Positions 45,817-55,113 are shown, counted from the stretch's first letter. The stretch: DNA of 62,882 bases from Alphaproteobacteria bacterium (GCA_016869215.1 VGEP01000027.1:1-62882); one strand, 5' to 3'. Translations and numbers: made by a program. The notes: generated from the letters alone by a model not told the origin.

Positions 45817-47550
45817 TCAGGACTTTGCCATCGCACCGAGTTCCGCGAGTTCGCGGAGCAGCCGGTCGGATACGTCGTTCGCCGGGATAAATCTTAACAA
45901 CTGCTGACGCGCGTCGTCCCGCCAGGCCGGATAGAGCGCATGCAGGCGTTCCAGTTCGCGCCGCGCGGCCGCGCGGTCGCCCTGCGCCCCAACCGCCAGC
46001 GCCCGGGCGACATAACCCAGGGGAAAGGGCGGCACGGTGATCTGGCTCGCCTCCGAGGCTGCGCCCGCAACGTCGCCGGTCAGATAGTGCCCCAGGAAAA
46101 CGTAGAAATGATACCAGCTCGGACGGATGGCCCCGATGTCGCCGACCTGCTGCATGTATGCCATGCCACGCTCGACTTGACCGACCAGAATCAGCCGGCC
46201 GCCATAGTCGCTGACGATGATCCGGTCGAAGGGATTGAGTGCGAGAGCCCTTTCCCCGGCAGCGAACGCCGCATCCAGATCGCGGCGGCCGAACAGCACC
46301 GCAAACAGCATCTGATAGGCCCGAGCGCTTTCCGGGTTGAGTTCGATTGCCCGGCGCGCAACGCGCAGGCCGCGATCAAGCGCGGGCGCATCGCCGGCCT
46401 TGGCTCCAAAGCCAAGTTGAAATTCCCGGTAATAAAGTGCGGCAAGGTAAGCGAAGCCGTCGGCGAAATCCGGATGTCTGGCGATCAACTGCTCCAGGCA
46501 GTCGCGGGCGCCCACATGCTGCCTGGGATCGAAAGACCGGAACGACTCGGAGGCTTCCACGACGCAGCGGTAACGCGGGTCGCCGGCGTTGCTCGACAGA
46601 TGCTTCGTGCGCTGATGCGCCCTGATGACGCCGAACGGCTGAAACAGGCGGGAGGCGATTTCGGCGGCGATGCGCTTCTCCACTGCGCCCGTTTCTTGGC
46701 GATCGGCGGAAAATTGATAGTCGCCCGACCACACCGTGAGGCCATCGCCAGCATCCACGAGCCGAAGCTGCACGCTCCTCGGCCTACCCGGAATGCCGTC
46801 GATAGTGCTGAACAGCCCGTAATCGATCGTCCCGGCCGCCGCCGCCGCGGGGTTTTCGAACAAGAGATTTGTCGTGCCGAAGCGCGGGAACGCGGCTTTC
46901 ATGGCGTCGAACATTGAGGCGATCAGCCGGACATTATCGAGCCCGCTCGACAGAACTTGCGGGACGTAAACATGGACGACCGGCATTCCGTCGCCTGGAC
47001 GGGGCGTCCCATTCATCGGCGCGTAGGCTTCGGGGCGCGCCCGCGCCTGGTCATTGTCGCCATGTGTGAGAAAAGCCGCGGCAAGCGCCGCAACCACGAT
47101 CAGCGCCGCCCCCAGGCCCAGCGCCACCGGACTGGGGAGCCGGGGAACGGCGCCGGGGATGGCCCGCTGCAGGACGCCCTCGGGTTCGAACTCTCGCCTT
47201 CTGAATGTCGGCACGTACGAGCCACGGGGCAGATCGACGATCACCGGGTCGGCGGCGCCGGGCCCGCTGTAGTAACGCTCGATCGCGCGCCGCAGCCGCG
47301 TCGCCTCGACACGCACGATCGGATCGAGTTGCGGGTCGAACTTGGCGTCGCGGCGCAGCACCTCCACGCCGATGGTATAGGCCTTGATGCGGTCGGCCTT
47401 GCAGTGCAGCACCGCCTCGACGACGAACCGCAGAAACGAGCCGAGCTGCGGCGAGCGCGAAAACACGTCGCTTACCGTGATGCGGTCGATTTCCGCCCGG
47501 ATTTCGTCATGCGTCGGCGCATCGCCGACGGCTTTCTGCGTCGTGGTCAT
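45817..47550 (-). CDS. Membrane-anchored regulator-like protein with TPR repeats
   Basis: Protein of about 577 residues. A cytoplasmic N-terminal domain (about 1-105) carries DRIKAYTIGVEVLRRDAKFD and DPIVRVEATRLRRAIERYY, the module often annotated in Rhizobiales as part of adenylate-cyclase-like TPR proteins; no cyclase catalytic site is present. One membrane helix follows (about 142-164, VALGLGAALIVVAALAAAFL). The periplasmic part has a FlgO/TolB-like domain and then TPR units (IELNPESARAYQMLFAVLFG, LALNPFDRIIVSDYGGRLIL). A ToxR/CadC-like transmembrane signalling role is possible. The ATG at 47550 was chosen; the 27 extra codons upstream look unconserved. Confidence 0.68.
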   Translation of the reverse strand: MTTTQKAVGDAPTHDEIRAEIDRITVSDVFSRSPQLGSFLRFVVEAVLHCKADRIKAYTIGVEVLRRDAKFDPQLDPIVRVEATRLRRAIERYYSGPGAADPVIVDLPRGSYVPTFRRREFEPEGVLQRAIPGAVPRLPSPVALGLGAALIVVAALAAAFLTHGDNDQARARPEAYAPMNGTPRPGDGMPVVHVYVPQVLSSGLDNVRLIASMFDAMKAAFPRFGTTNLLFENPAAAAAGTIDYGLFSTIDGIPGRPRSVQLRLVDAGDGLTVWSGDYQFSADRQETGAVEKRIAAEIASRLFQPFGVIRAHQRTKHLSSNAGDPRYRCVVEASESFRSFDPRQHVGARDCLEQLIARHPDFADGFAYLAALYYREFQLGFGAKAGDAPALDRGLRVARRAIELNPESARAYQMLFAVLFGRRDLDAAFAAGERALALNPFDRIIVSDYGGRLILVGQVERGMAYMQQVGDIGAIRPSWYHFYVFLGHYLTGDVAGAASEASQITVPPFPLGYVARALAVGAQGDRAAARRELERLHALYPAWRDDARQQLLRFIPANDVSDRLLRELAELGAMAKS

Positions 47551-47812
47551 GCCGGCTATCGCTGCATTTCGTACGAAACTGCGCGCGGGTGCCGGCCGAC
47601 ATACGGGCCGAGCGCCGCCGATATAAGACAAACCAAGCGGCTCGCGCCGACCTCAGGTAGCGCCTGCTCTCGCGCCGTTCAAGACATTTCGCAAGATATT
47701 GAAGGGGCGGACGTATTGCCCCAGCAAAAAAATACGCCACTCGCGCCGCACGGCGCGAACTTGTCGCCGCCCGGCGCGCCTTCCGCGCCGGGCGCAATTG
47801 CACTGCACCGGC

Positions 47813-48274
47813 CTACTTGCGGCGGAGCATGGCGTCGACTGCGTAGCGTCCGGCGCCAGTCAGGAACAACAGAACGTTGCCGCCCATCATCGAAATGTTC
47901 TTCCAAAAGTGGCTGCTTTGATTGCCCTGCTGCGCTTCCGGGAAGTTCCAGTAGCGATGCGAACTGAATGTCGCGATGATGAGGAACAGGAACATCACCA
48001 GCGCGGTATAGCGGGTGGCGAACCCGACCAGCAGCAGGATTCCGCCGACGAACTCGACCGGCGGGGCGATATAGCCCAGGAACTCCGGCAGGTCGCGACG
48101 CGGCATGGTCTTCACGAACCCCGGAACATCCATCAGCTTGCGCCATCCGCTGGACACGAAAATCCACCCGAACATCACGCGCCCTGCCAACAGCAGGAAA
48201 TCGCGCCACGCGTTCGCCATCCCGTCGGTGCAGGTCAGCCACGACGGCTGCGAACCGGTGTCTTGCATGGACAT
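47813..48274 (-). CDS. DoxX family membrane protein
   Basis: Protein of 153 residues with four predicted membrane helices and DoxX features: LLLAGRVMFGWIFVSSGWRK, YIAPPVEFVGGILLLVGFAT, RYTALVMFLFLIIATFSSHR, and a final helix NISMMGGNVLLFLTGAGRY. DoxX proteins take part in oxidative-stress or electron-transfer functions in various bacteria; the role here is unknown. GGGGGA precedes the ATG at 48272-48274. Confidence 0.88.
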   Translation of the reverse strand: MSMQDTGSQPSWLTCTDGMANAWRDFLLLAGRVMFGWIFVSSGWRKLMDVPGFVKTMPRRDLPEFLGYIAPPVEFVGGILLLVGFATRYTALVMFLFLIIATFSSHRYWNFPEAQQGNQSSHFWKNISMMGGNVLLFLTGAGRYAVDAMLRRK

Positions 48275-48393
48275 GAGCTTTCCCCCTTGATTTTTCGACG
48301 CTGCTTGTCGCCCGGCGTCGACGGAAGTTTAGCGCAATCCTCCAGCGGCCAAAACGACCCTCGGGCTCTGTGCAATGCCGCGGCGCAACAACG

Positions 48394-48430
48394 CAAAAAA
48401 CAAACGCCGGCCCAACGAGGTGGGCCGGCG
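48394..48430 (-). terminator. Terminator after the TctC receptor gene
   Basis: CGCCGGCCCA (48405-48414) pairs perfectly with TGGGCCGGCG (48421-48430) around a 6-nt loop. On the minus strand it is followed by TTTGTTTTTTG. It lies 41 nt after the receptor stop codon at 48471. Confidence 0.88.
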
Positions 48431-48470
48431 CATTACGTCGGTGTGGGCAGAGCCAATGCGCCGCCGCCTG

Positions 48471-49496
48471 CTATTCTTGGCCGATTGCCTTCTTCACGCG
48501 GCCGACGAGTTCCGGCGACGCCGACACGATCTTGCCGATCATCGCGTGCAGTTCCTGGTGGCCAGTGGGCTCGATGGCGAGCTTTCGCTTCTCGCAATCG
48601 GCAAGGAACTCCTTGTCCTTCATCAGCGCTTCGAACGCCTTGCGCAGCGCCGCCACGCGGTCGGCCGGAACCTCGGGCCCGAGCGCGATCGCGCGCGAGA
48701 CCGGCGTCCCGGATATGACGAACTCCGCCACGTCACGCTTGTCCGGCGCGGTGACCTCGATCAGCGTGGGCACGTCTTTCAGATACGGCTTGCGCTTCAG
48801 CGTGAACTGCACGAGCAGGTTGACCTTCTTCTCGGTGATCCACTGCGGCCGCGAATTGCTGAGATTCTCCCACGACGGCGTCCAGCCGTGAATCTCGCTG
48901 CGCTCCATGGCGAGGTTGTTGTCGTTGCCGCTGCGCAGGCCGGTAATGATCTTGTATTTGCCCCCGATCGCATCCTTCAGCAGCGACGCCCAGTGATAGG
49001 TAAGGTGGTTTCTGGCGAACGACCCAATGACGATGTCGTCGCGCTTCTTGAGGTCATCGAGCGTCTTGGCGGGGGCGGTGTGCCAAAGCGCCATCATCTG
49101 CGAGATCGCGTCGTAGGCGCCGAGCCACTGGAACTTGGCCGACTGAAAGCGCACGCCGGTCGGCGTAAGCTTCTCCGCCAGCACGATGGCGTGAGACAGC
49201 AGCATCTTGGTGCCGTCCTGCGCCGCGGACCCGTAAATGTGGTTGGCCGCGATCACGCCGCCGGCGCCGGGCATGTGCTCGACGATGATGTTCGGATTGC
49301 CGGGAATGTGCCTGCTCAGGTGATGAGCGATGGTGCGGCCATAGGGATCGAAGCTGCCGCCCGGCCCAGTGCCCATGACGATCGACAGTGTCTTGCCCTT
49401 GTAGAAGTCGGCGACCGGGTCGGCTGACGCGGGCGTAACGGCCATCACCGCGGCGGCGACCAGTGCCGAGACGGTCGGAGCCTGCATCCTTGGCAT
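48471..49496 (-). CDS. TctC-type tricarboxylate transporter substrate-binding protein
   Basis: Protein of 341 residues with a Sec signal (about 1-25, ending TPASA) and GKTLSIVMGTGPGGSFDPYG, HIPGNPNIIVEHMPGAGGVI as family landmarks. It is close in pattern to the receptor at 58383 and more distant from the one at 25144. No membrane subunits are nearby. The ATG at 49494-49496 follows GGGGAG; the frame upstream is not conserved. It is divergent from the Rieske oxygenase, so a shared ligand and regulatory region are plausible. Confidence 0.88.
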   Translation of the reverse strand: MPRMQAPTVSALVAAAVMAVTPASADPVADFYKGKTLSIVMGTGPGGSFDPYGRTIAHHLSRHIPGNPNIIVEHMPGAGGVIAANHIYGSAAQDGTKMLLSHAIVLAEKLTPTGVRFQSAKFQWLGAYDAISQMMALWHTAPAKTLDDLKKRDDIVIGSFARNHLTYHWASLLKDAIGGKYKIITGLRSGNDNNLAMERSEIHGWTPSWENLSNSRPQWITEKKVNLLVQFTLKRKPYLKDVPTLIEVTAPDKRDVAEFVISGTPVSRAIALGPEVPADRVAALRKAFEALMKDKEFLADCEKRKLAIEPTGHQELHAMIGKIVSASPELVGRVKKAIGQE

Positions 49497-49766
49497 TGTC
49501 TTCTCCCCTGTTTTGGTTCGGCCTTCGCGGCTTGCTTCTCGCAAGGCTTCCACAACCGCAGAGGGCGTTCAAGGCGCGTGACGACGCAGCCGGCCGGCCC
49601 CGAGGCCGCAACGTAGGTCGCGCGGGACGGTACCGGCGGAACCAAGCTGCCTGCCGTTTCGCCGCTTGCCGGCACTGCAGGCGCTGGCCTATCGTTTTCG
49701 CCTGTCGCCTGCGCGCGCACGCGCCGCCATCGGGCATCCAATATCCGGCACCCAACGGAGACGGGC

Positions 49767-50789
49767 ATGCGATTTCCCAGAAACGGCTGGTACACCGCGA
49801 TCTGGTCGAAGGAGCTCGCCGACCAGCCGATCGCGCGCACGATCCTCGGCGAAAAGCTGGTCCTGTTCCGCGGCGCGAACGGGCGCGCCGGCGCGCTCGC
49901 CGACCGCTGCTGCCATCGCGCCGCGCCGCTGTCGCTCGGCCAGGTCGCGGGCGACCGACTGCGCTGCGGCTACCACGGCCTCGAGTTCGATACCGACGGC
50001 CGATGCGTGGCGATCCCCGGCCAGGCCGACGTGCCTGCGGGTGCGCAGGTGCGCGCCTATCCGGCGGTCGAGCGCTGGAACGCAGTGTGGGTCTGGATGG
50101 GCGATCCGGCGCTGGCCGATCCGGGCAAGATCGTCGAACTGCCCTGGCTCGACAGCAAGGAATGGACCGCGACGCCGAGCTACCTGCACCTTCAGGTCAA
50201 CGCCCAGCTCCTGATCGACAACCTGCTCGACTACACCCACGTCTCCTACCTGCACGCCGCCACCATCGCCGGCGATCCGCGCGAGGCCACGACCCCGACC
50301 AAGACCGAGCGCATCAACGACGGCGTGCGGGTCGGTCGCTGGATGATCGACTTCAAGCCTCCGCCGCTGTTCGCCAAGGCCGGCGGGTTCACCGGCAACG
50401 TCGACCGCTGGCAGCATGCGACCTGGAAGTCGCCGTCGACCGTGTACATGGACGTCGGCGCCGCCAAGACCGGAACCGGCGCGCCCGAAGGCGACCGCAG
50501 CCAGGGCATCTCGATCTGGTCGACGCATCTTGTCACGCCGGAGACCGACGCGAGCTGTCACTACCATTTCGGCTTCGCGCGCAATTTCGCGCTCGACGAC
50601 GCGGAGATGTCGCAGCTCCTGTTCAACGGCGCGCGCAACACCTTCCTGGAAGACAAGGCGATGCTGGAGGCGCAGCAGCACAACCTCGAAGCCGGCGACC
50701 TCGACGGACTGATGCACATCGGCGCCGACGCGGCGCAACTCCAGGCGCGGCGGATGCTGGCCGACCTGGTGCGGGCGGAGGCGGACTGA
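49767..50789 (+). CDS. Rieske-type aromatic ring-hydroxylating oxygenase, VanA-like
   Basis: Oxygenase of 340 residues. The Rieske [2Fe-2S] motif CCHRAAPLSLG...CGYHGLEFD (Cys-x-His, Cys-x2-His, about 47-75) is intact. The mononuclear-iron motif is DNLLDYTHVSYLH (Asp-x2-His-x4-His). The length and N-terminus (MRFPRNGWYTAIWSKELADQ) match vanillate O-demethylase-like or toluenesulfonate-type oxygenases. It needs a separate reductase, not present here. The substrate is unknown; an aromatic acid is a reasonable guess given the divergent carboxylate receptor. Confidence 0.88.
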   Translation: MRFPRNGWYTAIWSKELADQPIARTILGEKLVLFRGANGRAGALADRCCHRAAPLSLGQVAGDRLRCGYHGLEFDTDGRCVAIPGQADVPAGAQVRAYPAVERWNAVWVWMGDPALADPGKIVELPWLDSKEWTATPSYLHLQVNAQLLIDNLLDYTHVSYLHAATIAGDPREATTPTKTERINDGVRVGRWMIDFKPPPLFAKAGGFTGNVDRWQHATWKSPSTVYMDVGAAKTGTGAPEGDRSQGISIWSTHLVTPETDASCHYHFGFARNFALDDAEMSQLLFNGARNTFLEDKAMLEAQQHNLEAGDLDGLMHIGADAAQLQARRMLADLVRAEAD

Positions 50790-50945
50790 AAGCCGGCGCC
50801 GGTAATCTCTGAGCGCGGGTCCCGACATCGAATTCTCCCCACCGGCCGTTGATTTGCGTCAAGGCGGCGGCGCGGGCAAACATCGATAAGGACGGTTCCG
50901 CGGCCCGGCGGACGGCGCGCGGCCCCGACCAGAATGGAGGCTTCC

Positions 50946-51257
50946 ATGATTCGAAATCTCATGGCCGCGACGCTGATTGCAGCGGCGACGCTGATGCCCG
51001 TTCAACCCGCTTCGGCCCAGGACGCGCTTGGCGGCGCACTGCTCGGCGGCGCGGCCGGCGCCATCATTGGCGGCGCAGTGACCGGCCGTGGCGAAGGCGC
51101 CGCGATCGGCGCGATCATCGGCGCGACGACGGGCGCTATCATCGCCTCGGAAGGCCGCCGCATCAGGCGCAGTTCGTATTACGATTGGCGCGACGGTTGT
51201 TACCTCAGGCGCAGCGACGGCCGCTGGGTGCGGGTGCATCCGCGTAATTGCTACTAG
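50946..51257 (+). CDS. Exported glycine-zipper protein
   Basis: Protein of 103 residues. The ATG at 50946 follows GGAGG. A signal peptide (ending PASAQ) is followed by a glycine zipper (ALGGALLGGAAGAIIGGAVT and GAAIGAIIGATTGAIIAS), which forms membrane-inserting helix hairpins. A short basic-aromatic tail contains YYDWRDGCYLRRSDGRWVR with two cysteines. Similar small proteins are common in Rhizobiales and uncharacterised. Confidence 0.8.
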   Translation: MIRNLMAATLIAAATLMPVQPASAQDALGGALLGGAAGAIIGGAVTGRGEGAAIGAIIGATTGAIIASEGRRIRRSSYYDWRDGCYLRRSDGRWVRVHPRNCY

Positions 51258-51284
51258 GACAGGCTAAAAGGAGACGGCGCGGCG

Positions 51285-53207
51285 CTACCCCCCCACGCCC
51301 TTCCCCTTCAGCGCCCCGCCGATCTCGTCGAGGATCGCTGGGTCGTCGATGGTCGCGGGCATGGTCCAGGGGTCGCCGTCGGCGATCTTCTTGATCGTAC
51401 CGCGGAGAATTTTACCCGAGCGCGTCTTGGGCAGGCGCGCCACCGTGATCGCGAGCTTGAACGCCGCGACCGGGCCGATCTTATCGCGCACGAGCTGGAC
51501 GCACTCGCGCTCGATTTCCTCGTGCGGGCGGTTGACGCCGGCCTTGAGCACGATGAAGCCGCAGGGCACCTCGCCTTTCAGATCGTCCTTGATGCCGAGC
51601 ACCGCGCATTCGGCGACGTCCTTGTGCGCGGCCAGCACCTCCTCCATGCCGCCGGTGGAGAGCCGATGCCCTGCGACGTTGATGATGTCGTCGGTGCGGC
51701 CCATCACGTAGACGTAGCCGTCCTCGTCGACGTAGCCCGCGTCCGCGGTCTTGTAATGGCCGGGGAACTCGGAGAGATAGCTTTCCTTCATGCGATCGTC
51801 GGCCTGCCAGAGTGTCGGCAGGCACGACGGCGGCAGCGGAAGCTTCACCACGATCGAGCCCATGGTTCCGCGCGGTAGTTCCTTGCAGCTTTCGTCGACG
51901 ATGCGCAGGTCGTAGCCCGGCATCGCCACCGTCGGCGAGCCGTGCTTGACCGGTAGCATGCCGAGCCCCACCGGGTTGCCGGCGATGGCCCAGCCGGTCT
52001 CGGTCTGCCACCAGTGGTCGATGACGGGTTTCTTCAACAGGTTTTCGGCCCAGACGATGGTGTCGGGATCGGCGCGCTCGCCAGCCAGGAATAGCGTGCG
52101 GAATTTCGACAGGTCGTGCTGCGCGAAGAATTTCCCCTGTGGGTCTTCCTTCTTGATGGCTCGGAACGCGGTCGGCGCGGTGAACATGGCGGCGCAGCCG
52201 TACTCGGAGATCACGCGCCAGAATGCGCCGGCGTCGGGCGTGCCGACCGGCTTGCCCTCGTAGAGGATCGAGGTGCAGCCGTGAAACAGCGGCGCATAAA
52301 CGATGTAGCTGTGGCCGACCACCCAGCCGATGTCGGAGGCAGCCCACCACACCTCGCCGGGGCTCACGCCGTAGTGGTTCTGCATGGTCCACTTCAGCGC
52401 AACCATATGGCCGCCGTTGTCGCGCACCACGCCCTTCGGGATTCCGGTCGTGCCCGAGGTATAGAGGATGTAGAGCGGATCGGTCGCTTGCAGCGCCACC
52501 GGCTCGAGCACGTTGTGGGCCCAGACCACCGCGTGCTCCCAGGTCTTGTGCCAGTCATGGTCGCGGCCGGGCGTCAGTTCCGCCGTGCATTGCGGCCGCT
52601 GCAGGATCAGGCAGGCGTCGGGCTTGTGCCGGGCGAGACCGATCGCCTCGTCGAGTAGCGGCTTGTAAGGGATAACGCGGGCGACCTCGATGCCGCAGCT
52701 TGCCGACAGGATCACCTTGGGCTTGGCGTCGTCAATGCGGGTGGCCAGTTCCTTCGGCGCGAAACCGCCGAACACCACCGAATGCACAGCGCCGATGCGC
52801 GCGCAGGCGAGCATCGCCACCACCGCCTCAGGCACCATCGGCATGTAGAGGATGACGCGGTCGCCTTTCCGGACGCCGAAATTGTGATGCAGGATGCCGG
52901 CGAGAATCTCGGTCTTGGTCTGAAGCGCGGCGTAGGTGATGGTCTCTTTCGTACCGGTGACCGGCGAGTCGTAGATCAGCGCGGCCTGCGTGCCGCGCCC
53001 GGCTTCGACGTGGCGATCGATCGCGTTGTAGCAGGTGTTGCAGACGCCGTCGGGAAACCAGCGGCCGTAGACGCCGGCGTTCGGGTCGAACGCGGTCTTG
53101 GGCTTCTCGATCCAGTCGATGCCGGCGGCCGCTTCCATCCAGAAGCCCGCTGGATCGCGCTGCCAGCGCGCATAGGTTTCGTGATAGCGGCTTGTTTTCG
53201 CGTCCAT
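51285..53207 (-). CDS. prpE: Propionyl-CoA synthetase (PrpE-like)
   Basis: Acyl-CoA synthetase of 640 residues. The N-terminus SRYHETYARWQRDPAGFWME is typical of PrpE/ACSS3-type enzymes. AMP-forming motifs are YTSGTTGIPKG, the adenine-binding WWQTETGWAI, MGRTDDIINVAGHRLSTGGM, and the catalytic lysine near the end (LPKTRSGKILRG). It activates propionate (or acetate) as CoA esters. The ATG at 53207 follows GGGAGAAG. Propionate versus acetate preference is by family resemblance. Confidence 0.9.
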   Translation of the reverse strand: MDAKTSRYHETYARWQRDPAGFWMEAAAGIDWIEKPKTAFDPNAGVYGRWFPDGVCNTCYNAIDRHVEAGRGTQAALIYDSPVTGTKETITYAALQTKTEILAGILHHNFGVRKGDRVILYMPMVPEAVVAMLACARIGAVHSVVFGGFAPKELATRIDDAKPKVILSASCGIEVARVIPYKPLLDEAIGLARHKPDACLILQRPQCTAELTPGRDHDWHKTWEHAVVWAHNVLEPVALQATDPLYILYTSGTTGIPKGVVRDNGGHMVALKWTMQNHYGVSPGEVWWAASDIGWVVGHSYIVYAPLFHGCTSILYEGKPVGTPDAGAFWRVISEYGCAAMFTAPTAFRAIKKEDPQGKFFAQHDLSKFRTLFLAGERADPDTIVWAENLLKKPVIDHWWQTETGWAIAGNPVGLGMLPVKHGSPTVAMPGYDLRIVDESCKELPRGTMGSIVVKLPLPPSCLPTLWQADDRMKESYLSEFPGHYKTADAGYVDEDGYVYVMGRTDDIINVAGHRLSTGGMEEVLAAHKDVAECAVLGIKDDLKGEVPCGFIVLKAGVNRPHEEIERECVQLVRDKIGPVAAFKLAITVARLPKTRSGKILRGTIKKIADGDPWTMPATIDDPAILDEIGGALKGKGVGG

Positions 53208-53352
53208 GGCGCTTCTCCCGTAATGATTGTCGCGCCCGCAGCACGTCTAAGGCAAGCGGCTAGATCATCGGTCGCATCTCGGAATCGATCTGGCGCAAGC
53301 TTGCCTTCTCCGCTCTAAATGCGCGCCCTGCCCTCGCGCTGCCGGGTCGCTC

Positions 53353-54117
53353 GTGCAACTGCTCTCCGATCCTGCCTTCATGGCCGTGTCCCTGCTCGGC
53401 GTCTGCCTGCTCGGCGTGTCGAAGGGCGGCTTCCTCGGCCTCGGCGTGATGGCGCTGCCGCTGATGTCGCTCTACGTGCCGCCGCTGCAGGCCGCGGCCA
53501 TCATCCTGCCGACTGCGCTCGCCCAGGACGCGGTCACGCTGTGGGCCTATCGGCGCGACTGGAGCGCCTGGAATCTGAAAATCATGCTGCCCAGCATGGT
53601 CTTGGGCATGGGCGTGGCCTGGCTGCTCGCGGCCTCGCTCACCTCCGCGCACATCCGGCTCGCCGTCGGGCTGATCGCGGCGCTGTTCGTGCTGCGGTAC
53701 TGGCTCGGCGCGCGCCTTGAACGCTTCATGCCGAAGCCCAACGTGGCCAGCGGCGCGATCATCGGCGCGGTCGGCGGCGTCACAACCATGCTCGCCAACG
53801 CCGGCGGGCCGGCGTGGCAGATCCACCTCATGCCGCAGAGGCTCGACAAGCTCACCTTCATCGGCACGATCACGATCCTGTTCGCGGCCAGCAACCTGAT
53901 TAAGATTCCGGGCTTCGCCACGCTCGGTTTCTTGACGCAGGAGAACATGCTGGTCGGGCTCGCGCTGGTGCCGATCGCGGTCGTGGCGAACTACGCCGGC
54001 ATCTGGCTGATCCGGCGGGTGTCCAACGACGCGTTTTTCCGCATCGCCTATGTGCTGATGATGGTCGTGGCAGTCGAGTTGATCCGAAGCTCGCTCGTGG
54101 AGTTGTGGCAAGGATAG
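53353..54117 (+). CDS. TauE/SafE-family transporter, tandem copy 1
   Basis: Membrane protein of 254 residues starting at GTG 53353. It has about eight membrane helices and the motif GVSKGGFLGLGVMALPLMSL, with the second half starting at GAIIGAVGGVTTMLANAGGP. The next gene has the same length and clear identity (SKGGF, PPLxAAA, QDA...WxYRxxW, WNLK, WLLAA). Substrate not readable. It is divergent from prpE with about 145 nt between. Confidence 0.87.
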   Translation: MQLLSDPAFMAVSLLGVCLLGVSKGGFLGLGVMALPLMSLYVPPLQAAAIILPTALAQDAVTLWAYRRDWSAWNLKIMLPSMVLGMGVAWLLAASLTSAHIRLAVGLIAALFVLRYWLGARLERFMPKPNVASGAIIGAVGGVTTMLANAGGPAWQIHLMPQRLDKLTFIGTITILFAASNLIKIPGFATLGFLTQENMLVGLALVPIAVVANYAGIWLIRRVSNDAFFRIAYVLMMVVAVELIRSSLVELWQG

Positions 54118-54206
54118 GCCGCGCCGATACGACAGAGCGCAATCGGGCGTCATGCAATAATTCGGGTGGCGCGCAGCTTGCTTCTCCGCTTTAGCTATCT
54201 GTCGAC

Positions 54207-54250
54207 GCGTTTTCTTCACGCGAACCGGTATCCACTTCGCTTGAAAACGC
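54207..54250. repeat. Intergenic palindrome with GCGTTTTC...GAAAACGC ends
   Basis: A 44-bp element with ends GCGTTTTC and GAAAACGC and interior CACGCGAACCGGTATCCACTTCGC, between the two TauE/SafE genes, 17 nt before the second start. The element type is familiar from Bradyrhizobiaceae intergenic repeats. Its closeness to the second ATG could affect translation. Confidence 0.65.
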
Positions 54251-54266
54251 TACAGGTGCGCCGGCC

Positions 54267-55031
54267 ATGACCATCATCACCGACCCGCTGTTCTACGTTT
54301 TCGCCGTGCCGGCGGTGGTGTTTCTCGGCCTGTCGAAGGGCGGCTTCTCCGGCGTCGGCATGGTGTCGACGCCGATGCTGGCGCTGATCATGCCGCCGCT
54401 CGAGGCCGCGGCGCTGCTGCTGCCGATCCTGCTGGTGCAGGACGCGTTCTCGGTCTGGGTCTATCGCAAGGTCTGGGACCCCTGGAATCTGAAGGTGCTG
54501 ATTCCAGGAGCCGTCGTCGGTGTCGGCGCGGCCTGGCTGCTCGCGGCCTACGTTTCGGAGGATTTCGTGCGGCTGCTGGTCGGGCTGATCGCGCTGGGCT
54601 TCGTCGCCTACGCCATCATCCGGCGCAACCGTCCGGTGCCCAAGGATCGGCCGCCGGCTGCCAGCGGCGTGGTCTGGGGGGCGCTGTCGGGCTTCACCAC
54701 CACGCTCATTCAAATTGGTGCGCCGCCGTATTACGCGTTCGTGCTGCCGCAGCGGCTGGAGAAGATGCTGTTCGTCGGCACCACGGTGATGTTCTTTGCC
54801 GCCGCCAACGCGATGAAGGTCGCGCCCTATTTCGCGCTCGGCCAGTTCACGACCACGGGCTTGTGGACGTCGCTGGCGCTGTTTCCGCTCGCCATCGCGT
54901 CCAATTACCTCGGCATCTATCTCGTGCGCGTCACGCCCGAGGCGATCTTCTACAAGATCACCAACTGGCTGGTGTTCCTGATCGGGCTGGAACTAACCCG
55001 GCAGGGCGTCATGGGGCTGATCTACGGGTAG
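54267..55031 (+). CDS. TauE/SafE-family transporter, tandem copy 2
   Basis: Membrane protein of 254 residues, tandem paralogue of the preceding gene: GLSKGGFSGVGMVSTPMLAL near the start and WGALSGFTTTLIQIGAPPYY in the second half. The gene pair is separated by a palindromic repeat. Anion export or uptake by family; specificity unknown. Confidence 0.87.
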   Translation: MTIITDPLFYVFAVPAVVFLGLSKGGFSGVGMVSTPMLALIMPPLEAAALLLPILLVQDAFSVWVYRKVWDPWNLKVLIPGAVVGVGAAWLLAAYVSEDFVRLLVGLIALGFVAYAIIRRNRPVPKDRPPAASGVVWGALSGFTTTLIQIGAPPYYAFVLPQRLEKMLFVGTTVMFFAAANAMKVAPYFALGQFTTTGLWTSLALFPLAIASNYLGIYLVRVTPEAIFYKITNWLVFLIGLELTRQGVMGLIYG

Positions 55032-55113
55032 CGGCCCTGTTGAACCCGGACCCGGCGCCGTTCGACTAAGGGCCGAATGGGGCGCGCAGCCCCGATTCCA
55101 TTGGGGCTCGCCT

